A DNA stretch of 64,000 bases, taken from NCBI GenBank assembly GCA_016401345.1, contig JAEACG010000003.1, positions 372,001-436,000 on the forward strand, in the 5' to 3' direction. The translations under genes and the position numbers were made by a program. Origin of the DNA: Fictibacillus nanhaiensis (GTDB lineage: Bacteria > Bacillota > Bacilli > Bacillales > Fictibacillaceae). The first letter of the stretch is position 1, and every line of letters begins with the position of its first letter. This document shows, piece after piece, positions 34,793-43,498 of this stretch. Below the pieces are notes generated by a model. That model saw only the letters and a list, made by a program, of their open reading frames with translations, was not told where the DNA came from and ran no database searches.

Positions 34793-37025
34793 AACGCTCT
34801 AATTCCTTTCTCATTCTAGAGATATGCTTGTAGCTTTCCGATTGAATTCCAAACTCTATCAAGAGAATCTGTTGCAGATCCTCAAGCAGCCGGGCGATTC
34901 TTTCATCCCCCTTAATTTTTGGAATGACCTTTTCAGTAAGGATACGATCTACCGCTACTTTTGAATCCATTTGAAAATCCTCAGGTAGCGTTCTGTTTTT
35001 GTGAAGTTTTCGAATCATCTCTGTCATGGTCCGATACCCAAAGTGCAATTCGTATTCAGCAAGCAGTTGGTGAATCTGTAGCAATAATCTCCATTCACCT
35101 TGCACCGATGTTTTCCACTTTTCATCAAGTGTTTCCCAGAAGGAGGAGAAATCCACATCAGAAAGAGTCATGACAAAAGCCCGATCGAGAACCTTGTCTG
35201 ATATACTGTGCGTGGTTTCATCTACATTTATTGTTCCAATCACATAAAAATTATGAGGAATTTCAATTTTTGACGGTATATCAATTAGATTATTTTGATT
35301 ATGAAGCTGTATGGGCTTCCTGGATTCTACTGCACTTAAGTAATCACTTAAGTAATATTCCACACGAGCCAGGTTCATTTCGTCTAGAACTACAAAAAAC
35401 GGCTTGTCTTTTTCTTTATTCGCCTGAAGAAGCAGATTCAAAAACTCCGTCTGCATGTATGCCTTCTCAAAGGAACTATAGTAACCAAATAAAGAAGTAG
35501 AATCCATCCAATCGGGCCGCACAGGAACGATTCTCATATAAGGATTGTCTTCTTTATAATCCAATCCATATACGGCATTTGCAAACACCTTACAAAGCTG
35601 TGTTTTTCCTGTTCCAGATATTCCATTTAAAATTACAAAGTGTTTGTCATCCAGACTGGTTAGATTTAAATAAAAATCACGGACAATTTCACTTGAGAAA
35701 GTAAGCCCGCTTTGATTCACTAAATCAATAATCTGCTCAAAATCAAAGGAGCTTTCATACGTTACTATATTCTCAATATCCTCATCTTCTTCACCTCCCG
35801 GCGCTTCTACTGGTGAAGATCCCTTTGGAAACACAAAAAAATCTTTCACGTCTGCACTTAAACATGCAGCGGTGATTAGTCGCTCCTTAATTTTAGATAT
35901 AGGTTCTGTAAAGGTATGGCTATCTCCTAAATACGTTCCTACAAAAAAAGCATTGGATTCATTCAGTTTCAGGTTATGTTCCTTAAACAAATCTATTATT
36001 TTTACTCTGTATAGCTGATTTTCATTATTTATGTTGTATTTACCACGCTGGTAAAATGACTTTTTAATATACCAATCAAAACTTGAAGTGCTTGTTGCCA
36101 CTTTCCTCACCTGGTTAAAAAGGTGACCATAATTATTAATGATGACTCCAATGGATTCATGAGGATCACGGTAATAATACTCCATTTGTCCATCTGTAAT
36201 GAGCTGATCTTGATCATAAATTTTAAATTCTTGTTTATACACATTTACTCTTATCTTTTTTACTTCTGCTTCAGTTTCTACCCGATACACCTTTGAAAAG
36301 AGTTCTATAGGAAATGAATTGGTATCCTTTTGCAGTAATTTCATAAAGATAATTGATTTGCTGTGTATTTGCGTCTCTTTTTCAAGAAGACGCCGAACTG
36401 GTGAAAGGTGCTGATAGACCTCCCATAGATGGTCTATTAAACTTTCTTCATTTAGTGAACCTTGTAGCGGTATAGAAGTTCCGAAATTGATAGTAGGCTT
36501 ACGCTTTTCATTAAGAAACTGTCCTACGGTGGTTATAAAGTCTTCATGCTCAATCAAACCTTGTGTGGTAAAAATACGAATACTTTTATGAAGCTCTTTA
36601 ATCATCTCTTCCATTTCAAGAACCAATGTTTTCTTATAAAATACCCAAAATGGATAAAAATCAGAGGTCGATCCTATGCGAATCTCGCCATTCTCCAGAT
36701 GGAATTCCATTCTTAAAACGACAAGAATGGTGTCTTCGTATTGATCATCTATTAGTTCAACGAAACCTCTGTTTCCATAATGCTTTTTCTTATCCGCATA
36801 CTTTGGATTTTTTGAATCAGCAATTGTTGTTCTCAATGTCTGTTCATGTGTATGTACTCTTAACTGCCTAAGATAAGGCTCCCTATCCCCATATTTCTCT
36901 AAAAAAGCATTGATTACTCTCCGAATGACCGGCTGCACCTCATTCAAAATTCTCTCATTTCGTTCAGTAGTATCATCTATATTCATAATTGTGACGAGAT
37001 TGTCCGCCTGAATCATCTTATTCAC
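34767..37025 (-). CDS. McrB-like AAA+ NTPase with large N-terminal region
   Basis: A 752-residue protein. Residues 1-400 have no motif I can name; they would be the target-recognition part. An acidic linker (about 408-420, EEDEDIE) precedes the AAA+ domain. Walker A is GISGTGKT (468-475), Walker B FFVVLDEMNLA (D548, E549), and a sensor-1-like stretch VIGTINVDETTHSISDKVLDRAF (about 596-617) ends in the DRAF arginine-finger region. In McrB the corresponding segment reads MNTAD, so nucleotide preference may differ here. It overlaps the McrC-like gene and diverges from the SLFN-type helicase gene. Confidence 0.82.
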   Translation of the reverse strand: MNKMIQADNLVTIMNIDDTTERNERILNEVQPVIRRVINAFLEKYGDREPYLRQLRVHTHEQTLRTTIADSKNPKYADKKKHYGNRGFVELIDDQYEDTILVVLRMEFHLENGEIRIGSTSDFYPFWVFYKKTLVLEMEEMIKELHKSIRIFTTQGLIEHEDFITTVGQFLNEKRKPTINFGTSIPLQGSLNEESLIDHLWEVYQHLSPVRRLLEKETQIHSKSIIFMKLLQKDTNSFPIELFSKVYRVETEAEVKKIRVNVYKQEFKIYDQDQLITDGQMEYYYRDPHESIGVIINNYGHLFNQVRKVATSTSSFDWYIKKSFYQRGKYNINNENQLYRVKIIDLFKEHNLKLNESNAFFVGTYLGDSHTFTEPISKIKERLITAACLSADVKDFFVFPKGSSPVEAPGGEEDEDIENIVTYESSFDFEQIIDLVNQSGLTFSSEIVRDFYLNLTSLDDKHFVILNGISGTGKTQLCKVFANAVYGLDYKEDNPYMRIVPVRPDWMDSTSLFGYYSSFEKAYMQTEFLNLLLQANKEKDKPFFVVLDEMNLARVEYYLSDYLSAVESRKPIQLHNQNNLIDIPSKIEIPHNFYVIGTINVDETTHSISDKVLDRAFVMTLSDVDFSSFWETLDEKWKTSVQGEWRLLLQIHQLLAEYELHFGYRTMTEMIRKLHKNRTLPEDFQMDSKVAVDRILTEKVIPKIKGDERIARLLEDLQQILLIEFGIQSESYKHISRMRKELERYGATQFWR

Positions 37026-37138
37026 TCCCTCAATGGTTATTCTAATCTTTATTTTAGCAGATTTAGGAAAATTTCTAATCCTTTATACAGTTTATTCAAG
37101 TTGATTTTTACATTATTTTGAAAACTAACTTCTACCTC

Positions 37139-37166
37139 TTACTATTAGTGATAAAATATGTATAAT
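37139..37166 (+). promoter_or_regulatory. candidate promoter of the nuclease-helicase gene
   Basis: TTACTA, 16 bases, TATAAT (37161-37166), about 28 bases before the TTG start. The -35 is weak. Confidence 0.4.
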
Positions 37167-37193
37167 CAGACTCATTAAAGAGGTGATACCAAC

Positions 37194-39125
37194 TTGATCA
37201 TTTACGAAGCAACCAAGACTGAATTTATATCCGATGTTACAAACGAGCTTCTCGTCGAACGTCTTTACGAGTCATACCAACAGAAAATCGGCCGTACTTC
37301 TAAAAGTGAAATCAACTCATGGGAGAATTCTCTCCACCGCATGTCAAATGTGATGCAGGATAACGAAATTCCGGATGATACATCTGTTGCGATAGAATTC
37401 AAGATTCCGAATACATCTAAACGTGTCGACTTTTTAATAGCTGGCCATGACGGTGCCCAAGATCATGTGGTGATTGTAGAGTTAAAACAATGGTCGGAGG
37501 TTGAAAAAGTAACGTCTAAAGATGCGCTAGTGTCTACCTATCTTGGTGGAAAAATGAGAACGGTCACGCACCCATCTTATCAAGCTTGGTCATACGCTGC
37601 TTTAATTGAAGATTTTAATCAGAATGTACAAGATCAACATATTGCATTGAAACCGTGTGCCTATTTACATAACTATCGAAAGTTAGAAAATGACCCATTA
37701 ATGGATCCTCACTATTCAGATCATCTCGCTAAAGCACCTGTGTTTGCAAAAGGTGAGATACAAAAATTAAGAGATTTTATAAAAAAACACGTTCGTTACG
37801 GTGACCATAACCAATTGATTTATCAGATTGAGCGAGGTAAAATTCGGCCGTCTAAATCCTTACAAGATTCTCTCGCAAGCTTATTAAAAGGTAATCAAGA
37901 ATTTGTGCTTATTGATGAACAAAAAGTATTTTATGAAGATGCCTATCACTTAGCAATTGAGAGTATTAAAAGCAATCAGAAGACCGTAATGGTAATTGAA
38001 GGAGGACCGGGAACAGGGAAATCTGTTATGGCTATAAATCTTCTTGTGAATCTAATCAATGAAGACTTAACAGCACTATATGTCTCAAAAAATTCAGCTC
38101 CTCGTAATGTTTATGCTTCTAAGTTGAAAGGGACCATTAAGAAAACACAAATTGATAATCTATTTAAAGGTTCAGGTAGTTTCTATGAATCAGAGAAAAA
38201 TGAGTTTGATGTACTCATAATAGATGAAGCTCATCGTTTGAATGAAAAGTCAGGACTTTTCAGCAACCTAGGCGAAAACCAGATAAAAGAAATCATTCAT
38301 TCATCTAAATTCACAATTTTCTTTATAGATGAAAATCAAAAAGTGACACTAAAAGATATTGGAAGTATAGACTTAATTAAAAAGTATGCCGATGAGTTAG
38401 ATGCTGAAATAGTACAAGGAAAACTCACTTCACAATTTCGATGTGATGGTTCTGATGCCTATATGGCGTGGTTAGATGATGTGCTTCAAATCAGGAAAAC
38501 AGCTAATGCAAATGATAGAGGTGTGGATTACGACTTTAGAGTATACGATGATCCCAATGAAATGCTCAGAGAAATTGAGAAGTTAAATAAGAAAAATAAT
38601 AAATCACGTATGCTTGCCGGGTACTGCTGGGAGTGGCCTAAAAATGGCCGGACGAACACTCTTCATAAAGATATTGTGATTCCAGAACATAATTTTAATA
38701 TCAGCTGGAACCTTTCTGACAGCATATGGGCAATACACCAGGATTCTGTCTCTGAAGCAGGCTGTATTCATACATCTCAAGGACTTGAATTTGATTATGT
38801 AGGTGTTATTATTGGGCCAGACCTTGCCTTTCAGAATGTGCAGGTAATGACCGACTACACAAAACGTGCAAAAACTGATCAGTCTCTTAAAGGTATTAAG
38901 ACGCTAGCAAAAGAAAATCCAGAAAAAGCTCAAATTCTTGCAGACCAAATTATTAGGAATACATACCGAACACTTATGACTAGAGGTCAAAAGGGATGTT
39001 TCATCTTCTGTACTGATCCAGAATTAAATGAGTATTTTAGAGAACGACTGAAGAAATCAGTTGTTTATCAGGATTTGTCACCTCGTCAGGCAGAAGTGGC
39101 TGCGGAAGATCGGAGTAAGTATTAA
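37194..39125 (+). CDS. PD-(D/E)XK nuclease fused to Schlafen group 3-type (DUF2075) helicase
   Basis: A 643-residue protein starting at TTG after GAGGTGAT. An N-terminal nuclease-like domain (about 60-200) has D79 (KRVDFLIAG) and E96-x-K98 (VVIVELKQW), the PD-(D/E)XK core. From about 255 follows the DUF2075/SLFN-g3 helicase domain: Walker A GGPGTGKS (270-277), Walker B VLIIDEAHR (340-348), FIDENQKVT, LTSQFRCDGSDAY, VSEAGCIHTSQGLEFDYVGVIIGPD, and near the C-terminus YRTLMTRGQKGCFIFCTD. Eukaryotic Schlafens with this helicase class restrict viruses. A MazG pyrophosphatase gene follows 43 bases after its stop, probably as the second gene of the same transcript. An anti-phage role is inference. 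Confidence 0.88.
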   Translation: MIIYEATKTEFISDVTNELLVERLYESYQQKIGRTSKSEINSWENSLHRMSNVMQDNEIPDDTSVAIEFKIPNTSKRVDFLIAGHDGAQDHVVIVELKQWSEVEKVTSKDALVSTYLGGKMRTVTHPSYQAWSYAALIEDFNQNVQDQHIALKPCAYLHNYRKLENDPLMDPHYSDHLAKAPVFAKGEIQKLRDFIKKHVRYGDHNQLIYQIERGKIRPSKSLQDSLASLLKGNQEFVLIDEQKVFYEDAYHLAIESIKSNQKTVMVIEGGPGTGKSVMAINLLVNLINEDLTALYVSKNSAPRNVYASKLKGTIKKTQIDNLFKGSGSFYESEKNEFDVLIIDEAHRLNEKSGLFSNLGENQIKEIIHSSKFTIFFIDENQKVTLKDIGSIDLIKKYADELDAEIVQGKLTSQFRCDGSDAYMAWLDDVLQIRKTANANDRGVDYDFRVYDDPNEMLREIEKLNKKNNKSRMLAGYCWEWPKNGRTNTLHKDIVIPEHNFNISWNLSDSIWAIHQDSVSEAGCIHTSQGLEFDYVGVIIGPDLAFQNVQVMTDYTKRAKTDQSLKGIKTLAKENPEKAQILADQIIRNTYRTLMTRGQKGCFIFCTDPELNEYFRERLKKSVVYQDLSPRQAEVAAEDRSKY

Positions 39126-39168
39126 AGCTAGTTTCTAAATAAAAGAACTTTACAAAAGGATGAACAAC

Positions 39169-39477
39169 ATGAATGAAATAAAGCAGCTAATAAACGCTAT
39201 TAATGAATTTCGAGATGAAAGAGGATGGAAACCGCATCATAATCCTAAAGATCTTGCTATTTCTCTTTCCATTGAAGCAGCTGAACTGTTAGAAGATTTT
39301 CAGTGGAAAAGCAGTGAAGAGGCTGTAGAACAAAACATTGAAAATATTAAAGAAGAAATCGCTGATGTTTTCATCTACGGACTTATGCTCTGCAGTGAAT
39401 TGGATTTGGATGTTGAGACAATTATTAGAGATAAGATTAAGAAAAATGGGTTGAAGTATTCTGTTTCAAATAGTTAG
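39169..39477 (+). CDS. MazG-like nucleotide pyrophosphohydrolase
   Basis: A 102-residue single-domain protein; the start at 39169 is preferred over the ATG three codons earlier because AAAGGATG then sits at 8 bases. The MazG metal-binding pattern is present: SIEAAELLEDFQW (E-x-x-E) and, two helices later, KEEIADVFIYGLML (E-E-x-x-D). The family hydrolyses NTPs or dNTPs to NMP plus pyrophosphate. It follows the nuclease-helicase gene closely, suggesting a two-gene unit in which nucleotide hydrolysis is coupled to, or regulates, the nuclease. Confidence 0.87.
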   Translation: MNEIKQLINAINEFRDERGWKPHHNPKDLAISLSIEAAELLEDFQWKSSEEAVEQNIENIKEEIADVFIYGLMLCSELDLDVETIIRDKIKKNGLKYSVSNS

Positions 39478-39502
39478 ATACGAAAAAAATACAAAAATAA
39501 AA

Positions 39503-39550
39503 TAAGAAACAGCACCTATAGTATTTAGTTAAGTAGGTGCTGTTAGATCG
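39503..39550 (-). terminator. intrinsic terminator between MazG-like and ASCH genes
   Basis: AACAGCACCTA and TAGGTGCTGTT form an 11-bp stem. The strong T-run lies on the minus strand, so it mainly serves the ASCH gene. Confidence 0.7.
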
Positions 39551-39605
39551 GTATGGATTGTTGTCCGTAATTCCTATGTATAAATGAAATAACCCCTCAT
39601 CGCCT

Positions 39606-40034
39606 TCATAATAAATCAGTTTCCCATAACCCAAGCTGGCCTTTTGCTGGGATACGTTCAGTCAAGATCTTCATGTCTTGAACCACCCAAGCATATCCTC
39701 CCACATTAAAGTCACCCAAAAAATAATCATTTCCTGATACGATTTGTCCATTTTCCAGGACTGCTGATGTCTGATTTTCCTCAGTTATCTTCAGACAATT
39801 TTCAAGCAGACATACAGCAATGATCATTCCCGTTGGAAGAGTTTCTTCTGTATATCCATGCTTATCGAGCAGTGAACGGATGGCAACATGCCTGCAGACA
39901 GACTTATCTATTTTTTTACTTGTATGAATGGCCAACGGCCCGCGATAATTTGTTTTCCATGACCTTGTTTCAAATTCATTCTCTCGGAGGACAAAAAGAC
40001 TTGCCCAAGGCTGAATCATAGATAATACCTTCAT
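39606..40034 (-). CDS. ASCH-domain protein
   Basis: A 142-residue protein from the ATG at 40034 (MKVLSMIQPWASLF; GGTGGCAGG upstream), chosen because an upstream ATG at 40064 has no ribosome site. The ASCH core is clear: IQPWASLFVLRENEFETRSWKTNYRGPLAIHTSKK, then PTGMIIAVCLLENCLKI and NVGGYAWVVQDMKIL...KGQLGLWE. These beta-barrel domains bind RNA; some act as nucleases or cytidine-derivative amidohydrolases. It lies between the defence-like genes and rlmH. Its role is unknown. Confidence 0.82.
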   Translation of the reverse strand: MKVLSMIQPWASLFVLRENEFETRSWKTNYRGPLAIHTSKKIDKSVCRHVAIRSLLDKHGYTEETLPTGMIIAVCLLENCLKITEENQTSAVLENGQIVSGNDYFLGDFNVGGYAWVVQDMKILTERIPAKGQLGLWETDLL

Positions 40035-40212
40035 TCTGCCTGCCACCCATCTATAAAGTTTCATTCGTTTGTCTTATCGTGTCCGTAGAGAAGAATAATA
40101 TTAGCAAAAAGGTTTAAGTGCCAACGGTAAGTGGTAATCTACCGGAAAAGTAAAAATGAGGGGCTTACTATTAAAAAGTACATTAAAAACTATCCAACCT
40201 TGGAATTAACTT

Positions 40213-40692
40213 TTATTTATGGTACGGTTCCCCACGATTAATTCGAAAAGCTCGATAAATCTGCTCGACAAGCACGAGTTTCATCAGCTGATGCGGATAA
40301 GTAATCTTACCAAAAGAAATCTTTTCATTCGCCCGCTTCATAACAGCGTCACTTAACCCTAGGGATCCTCCTATGACAAATGCCACTTTGCTTTTTCCAT
40401 ACGTTGCAAGCTGATCTAGGTTCTTAGCCAAATCTTCAGAGGAAACAGCTTTTCCCTCGATCGCCATTGCAATCACATACACATCTTGACCGATCTTTGC
40501 TAGAATTCTTTCACCTTCAGCATTTTTGACCATGACCATCTCTTGATCACTTAAGGTTTCAGGTGCTTTTTCATCAGGAACCTCGATAATTTCTACTTTT
40601 GCATAAGGTCCTAGTCGCTTTAAGTATTCATCAATACCTAGTTTTAAGTATTTTTCTTTTAATTTCCCTACGGAAATGATTGAAATATTCAC
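40213..40692 (-). CDS. rlmH: 23S rRNA (pseudouridine1915-N3)-methyltransferase RlmH
   Basis: A 159-residue SPOUT methyltransferase that modifies pseudouridine 1915 in helix 69 of 23S rRNA. The GTG at 40692 (RBS AAAGGAAG) gives exactly the usual length. Visible motifs are [40 protein letters not shown] (the SAM-binding knot) and the C-terminus [21 protein letters not shown]. The 3' end of this gene is the SCC element attachment site in staphylococci, and here too it borders an accessory island. DnaA boxes lie at its 5' end. Confidence 0.97.
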   Translation of the reverse strand: MNISIISVGKLKEKYLKLGIDEYLKRLGPYAKVEIIEVPDEKAPETLSDQEMVMVKNAEGERILAKIGQDVYVIAMAIEGKAVSSEDLAKNLDQLATYGKSKVAFVIGGSLGLSDAVMKRANEKISFGKITYPHQLMKLVLVEQIYRAFRINRGEPYHK

Positions 40693-40718
40693 TTGTTGAA
40701 AACTTCCTTTCAAATAAG

Positions 40719-41031
40719 TTATCCCCAGAACTTATCCACATATGCACAATTAGTGCTATATCTTGTAGGCGTTCATATGTTCGATACTTTATATGCACCT
40801 TTGTTATCACAGTATTCACAACCTGTTGATAACTCATCATTCTCTGTTAGTAACTCAACTACAGGAGGCGTTTCGAACTCATCCACAATGATGTCAATCG
40901 CAAGCTCAGCATGGTCTTTGCAGCAAATAATAACCAAATCTTTTCACTCCTAACTTATCCACAATCCTTCTTATTACACTAACGAATTTACAGCTGTGTG
41001 TAAACAATCCAATAAAATAAAGTTGTCCACA
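40719..41031. other. cluster of DnaA boxes beside rlmH
   Basis: Perfect TTATCCACA boxes lie at 40732-40740 and 40955-40963. One-mismatch boxes are TTATCCCCA (40719-40727), GTATTCACA (40812-40820), TCATCCACA (40879-40887) and TTGTCCACA (41023-41031), plus TTATCAACA on the minus strand near 40824-40832. Seven boxes in about 310 bases is far above expectation. They span the rlmH promoter and the small CxxH/CxxC gene. Confidence 0.7.
40773..40937 (-). CDS. yyzF: CxxH/CxxC small zinc-binding-like protein (BA_5709/YyzF family)
   Basis: A 54-residue protein from a TTG at 40937, preceded by GGAGTG. Near the N-terminus is CKDH (C-x-x-H, after an extra Cys) and near the C-terminus CEYC (C-x-x-C), the defining features of this conserved Bacillales family, which is usually found immediately upstream of rlmH as here. 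The function is not known; a single zinc site is likely. The gene overlaps several DnaA boxes. The name yyzF is from memory of the B. subtilis counterpart. Confidence 0.85.
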   Translation of the reverse strand: MVIICCKDHAELAIDIIVDEFETPPVVELLTENDELSTGCEYCDNKGAYKVSNI

Positions 41032-41119
41032 TATGGAATCAACCATTAGATTTTTCTTAAATGGTAGGGGTATTTGTATTTCTTATCTTTTGTCTTTTAT
41101 TTTCATTCTTCACCGTCAA

Positions 41120-41248
41120 GTTGATTGAAGTGTAAGGTGCGAGACTCCTGCGGGACAGGTGGGCAGGTGAGACACTTATACGTGAAACGTACGAATGTGG
41201 CTCACCGCCTGCCCCGCGGAAAGCGAGCAACCTGAAACAGAAATCAAC
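41120..41248 (+). repeat. GC-rich structured repeat, copy F (short form)
   Basis: Forward copy: GTTGATTGAAGTG at the left, ATCAAC at the right. Arms CTGCGGGAC and GCCCCGCGG pair (C-G version). The central hairpin is GTGAG.CACTT / AATGTG.CTCAC topped by an ACGT-rich loop. It lies between the htrA terminator and the DnaA-box cluster. Confidence 0.93.
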
Positions 41249-41281
41249 TCACTCCCAAAAGACACCTTAGCACCAACAAAC

Positions 41282-41313
41282 AAAAAAACAGGAGACCCTA
41301 AAGCCCCCTGTTC
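41282..41313 (-). terminator. intrinsic terminator of the walRK-htrA operon
   Basis: On the minus strand ACAGGGGGC and GTCTCCTGT pair imperfectly, followed by seven T. Confidence 0.75.
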
Positions 41314-41319
41314 CCACTT

Positions 41320-42528
41320 TTATTGAGATTGATTACCACCGCTCAATTCAACTTTCACGGTCTTCTTCTTCCCATCACGATAGAACGTCACATCCACCTC
41401 ATCACCAATCTTCGCTTTTGTATAAAGGAACTTACGAAGTGCGATTGGGTCTTTGATCTTCTCTCCACCCATCTCGACAATAACGTCCATTTCCTTAATA
41501 CCTGCACGCGCTGCTGGTGAAGCTGACGTGATCTCCATAACAACGACACCTTCTTGCACGCTGTTTGGAATCTTCAGTGTCTGCTCACGTTGATACGTGT
41601 TCACTTGAGAAAGCGGAATGATGTTAACGCCTAAGAACGGTCTGCGTGTCTCACCATATTTCTCAAGGTCTTCGATGATCGGTTTTGCTACATCAGATGG
41701 AATAGCGAATCCGATTCCTTCTACTTCGTTCTGCGCGATTTTAGAAGAGTTGATCCCTATCACCTGACCGGAGATATTAATTAAAGCACCTCCGCTGTTA
41801 CCGGGATTGATCGCTGCATCCGTTTGAATAACTTCAGCTTGCCAATCTGGGTTTCCGTCTTGATCCAGATCAACGGGAATCGAACGGTCCGCACTTGATA
41901 CGATACCTTGTGTAACAGATCCAGGAAAGTTTCCTAGCGGGTTACCGATTGCGATTGCCGGTTCACCACGTTTTAAGTCACCTGACACGCCAAATTCCGC
42001 TACACTGTCCACTTTGCTGCCATCGATTTCAACAACAGCTAAGTCCATGAGAGGATCTGTTCCACGTAAAGTACCTTTAAGCTTCGTGCCGTTGCTAAGC
42101 GTGATTTCAATCTGGTTTGCGTCCGCAACAACGTGATCATTCGTTACCACATACGCCTTATTACCTTCTTTCTTATAAATAACACCTGATCCTGTGCCCG
42201 CTGGCTGCTGGCTCCAAAAATCAGTCTGCTGAATGTTGATAACTTCCACTACCGCTCCAGATGCTTTATCAACCGCATCCGTTACATTCGTAGTGAAATC
42301 GACATCCACTTTTCGCTGTTCCACATTTTCGTCAGTACCTAACCCATTTTCCTCTTCGTTCGGAGGATACAGATTATCTGGTAAAAGACCAGCTCCTCCT
42401 AGTGCAGGTACTGTAAATAAGACAAGCAAGCCGCCTAGAATAGCTCCTAGCAACGCTGGTAGAAACTTTCCTCCGCGGTTTCCTTTTTGTCGAGATGGTG
42501 ATTCATAATCATCATCGTAATAGCCCAT
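41320..42528 (-). CDS. htrC: HtrA-family membrane-anchored serine protease
   Basis: A 402-residue protein from the ATG at 42528 (GGTGAGGAG upstream). After a charged N-terminus (DDDYESPSRQKGNRGGK) one membrane segment (about 23-45) anchors it outside the membrane. The trypsin-like domain has the triad His in VVTNDHVV, Asp in MDLAVVEI and Ser in NPGNSGGAL. A C-terminal PDZ domain follows (PFLGVNIIPL ... AGIKEMDVIVEMGGEKI). It acts in surface protein quality control. It is the last gene of the walRKHIJ cluster (YyxA/HtrC position), with about 150 bases before it that may hold its own promoter. Confidence 0.93.
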   Translation of the reverse strand: MGYYDDDYESPSRQKGNRGGKFLPALLGAILGGLLVLFTVPALGGAGLLPDNLYPPNEEENGLGTDENVEQRKVDVDFTTNVTDAVDKASGAVVEVINIQQTDFWSQQPAGTGSGVIYKKEGNKAYVVTNDHVVADANQIEITLSNGTKLKGTLRGTDPLMDLAVVEIDGSKVDSVAEFGVSGDLKRGEPAIAIGNPLGNFPGSVTQGIVSSADRSIPVDLDQDGNPDWQAEVIQTDAAINPGNSGGALINISGQVIGINSSKIAQNEVEGIGFAIPSDVAKPIIEDLEKYGETRRPFLGVNIIPLSQVNTYQREQTLKIPNSVQEGVVVMEITSASPAARAGIKEMDVIVEMGGEKIKDPIALRKFLYTKAKIGDEVDVTFYRDGKKKTVKVELSGGNQSQ

Positions 42529-42684
42529 ATGCTCCTCACCGTTCCTTTCAACAATAAAATGGATGAATTCATAACCTAGTATAAGCAATTAGTCCTGAAA
42601 TTATGGACATTTTGGGTTATTTTTCATAATTTCCCACACTTATTGTTATTTCCGGAAACGGCTTACTTTAAACAAGTAAGTATT

Positions 42685-43482
42685 TTAGACTAAAGCCAAT
42701 TTTGTTGGCTGACTCGCATCTGTATCGTGAAGGATCACTTGTTCACCCGCTGAAATATCATACGTTTTTAACGTCTGCTCCACGGCTAAACGAGCAATAT
42801 CCTTCATGTTGTTGTCTTTACTTAAGTGAGCAAGGTAGATATGTTTTGTACCGTCACCGATTACATCAGCGAGAGCATGTCCACAATCTTCGTTCGAAAT
42901 GTGACCATGGTCCCCTAAAATACGGCGTTTAATGTTCCACGGATAACGTCCCATCATGAGCATGTTGATGTCATGGTTCGATTCGATCACGAGCGAGTGG
43001 CTGTCACGAATGATACCTTTCATACGATCGCTCACATAGCCCGTATCCGTCATGAGCGCAAGCTTTCTTCCGTTGTGATGAAACACGTAAAACATTGGCT
43101 CTGCCGCATCATGTGACACGCCAAAGGATTCAACTTCTAAATCGTTGAACGTTTTCACACTTTCCATCTCAAACTCAAACTTTTGCTCGGTCGCCACTTC
43201 ACCAATCAAACCGTTCATGGCATTCCACGTATTTTTGTTCGCATAGATCGGCAGCTTAAATTTTCGAGCCAGCACACCGAGTCCCTTTATGTGATCGCTA
43301 TGTTCATGAGTGACGAGGATTCCATCAATGTCAGCCACCTCACCGCATGCTGCTTTTTCGAATAATATTTGAATCTGTTTGGCACTTAAGCCCGCATCCA
43401 CGAGCAAGCGTGTTTGTTCGGTTTCAACGTAAACAGCGTTTCCCGAACTGCCGCTTGCAAGAACGCTAAATTTTAAACTCAT
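42685..43482 (-). CDS. walJ: WalJ/YycJ metallo-beta-lactamase-fold hydrolase
   Basis: A 265-residue metallohydrolase. The metal motif is VTHEHSDH, with further ligands in MTDTGYVSD and [11 protein letters not shown]-terminal [15 protein letters not shown] is characteristic. YycJ proteins have been linked to DNA maintenance and to coordinating cell wall and division signals. The gene follows walI after 16 bases within the wal operon. Confidence 0.93.
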   Translation of the reverse strand: MSLKFSVLASGSSGNAVYVETEQTRLLVDAGLSAKQIQILFEKAACGEVADIDGILVTHEHSDHIKGLGVLARKFKLPIYANKNTWNAMNGLIGEVATEQKFEFEMESVKTFNDLEVESFGVSHDAAEPMFYVFHHNGRKLALMTDTGYVSDRMKGIIRDSHSLVIESNHDINMLMMGRYPWNIKRRILGDHGHISNEDCGHALADVIGDGTKHIYLAHLSKDNNMKDIARLAVEQTLKTYDISAGEQVILHDTDASQPTKLALV

Positions 43483-43498
43483 AACCGCATGTTCCTCT

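Noticed and set aside
31731-40692. SCC-type cassette inserted at rlmH
   Set aside because: Position and neighbouring genes are suggestive, but there is no ccr recombinase and no second copy of the rlmH 3'-end sequence in the window.
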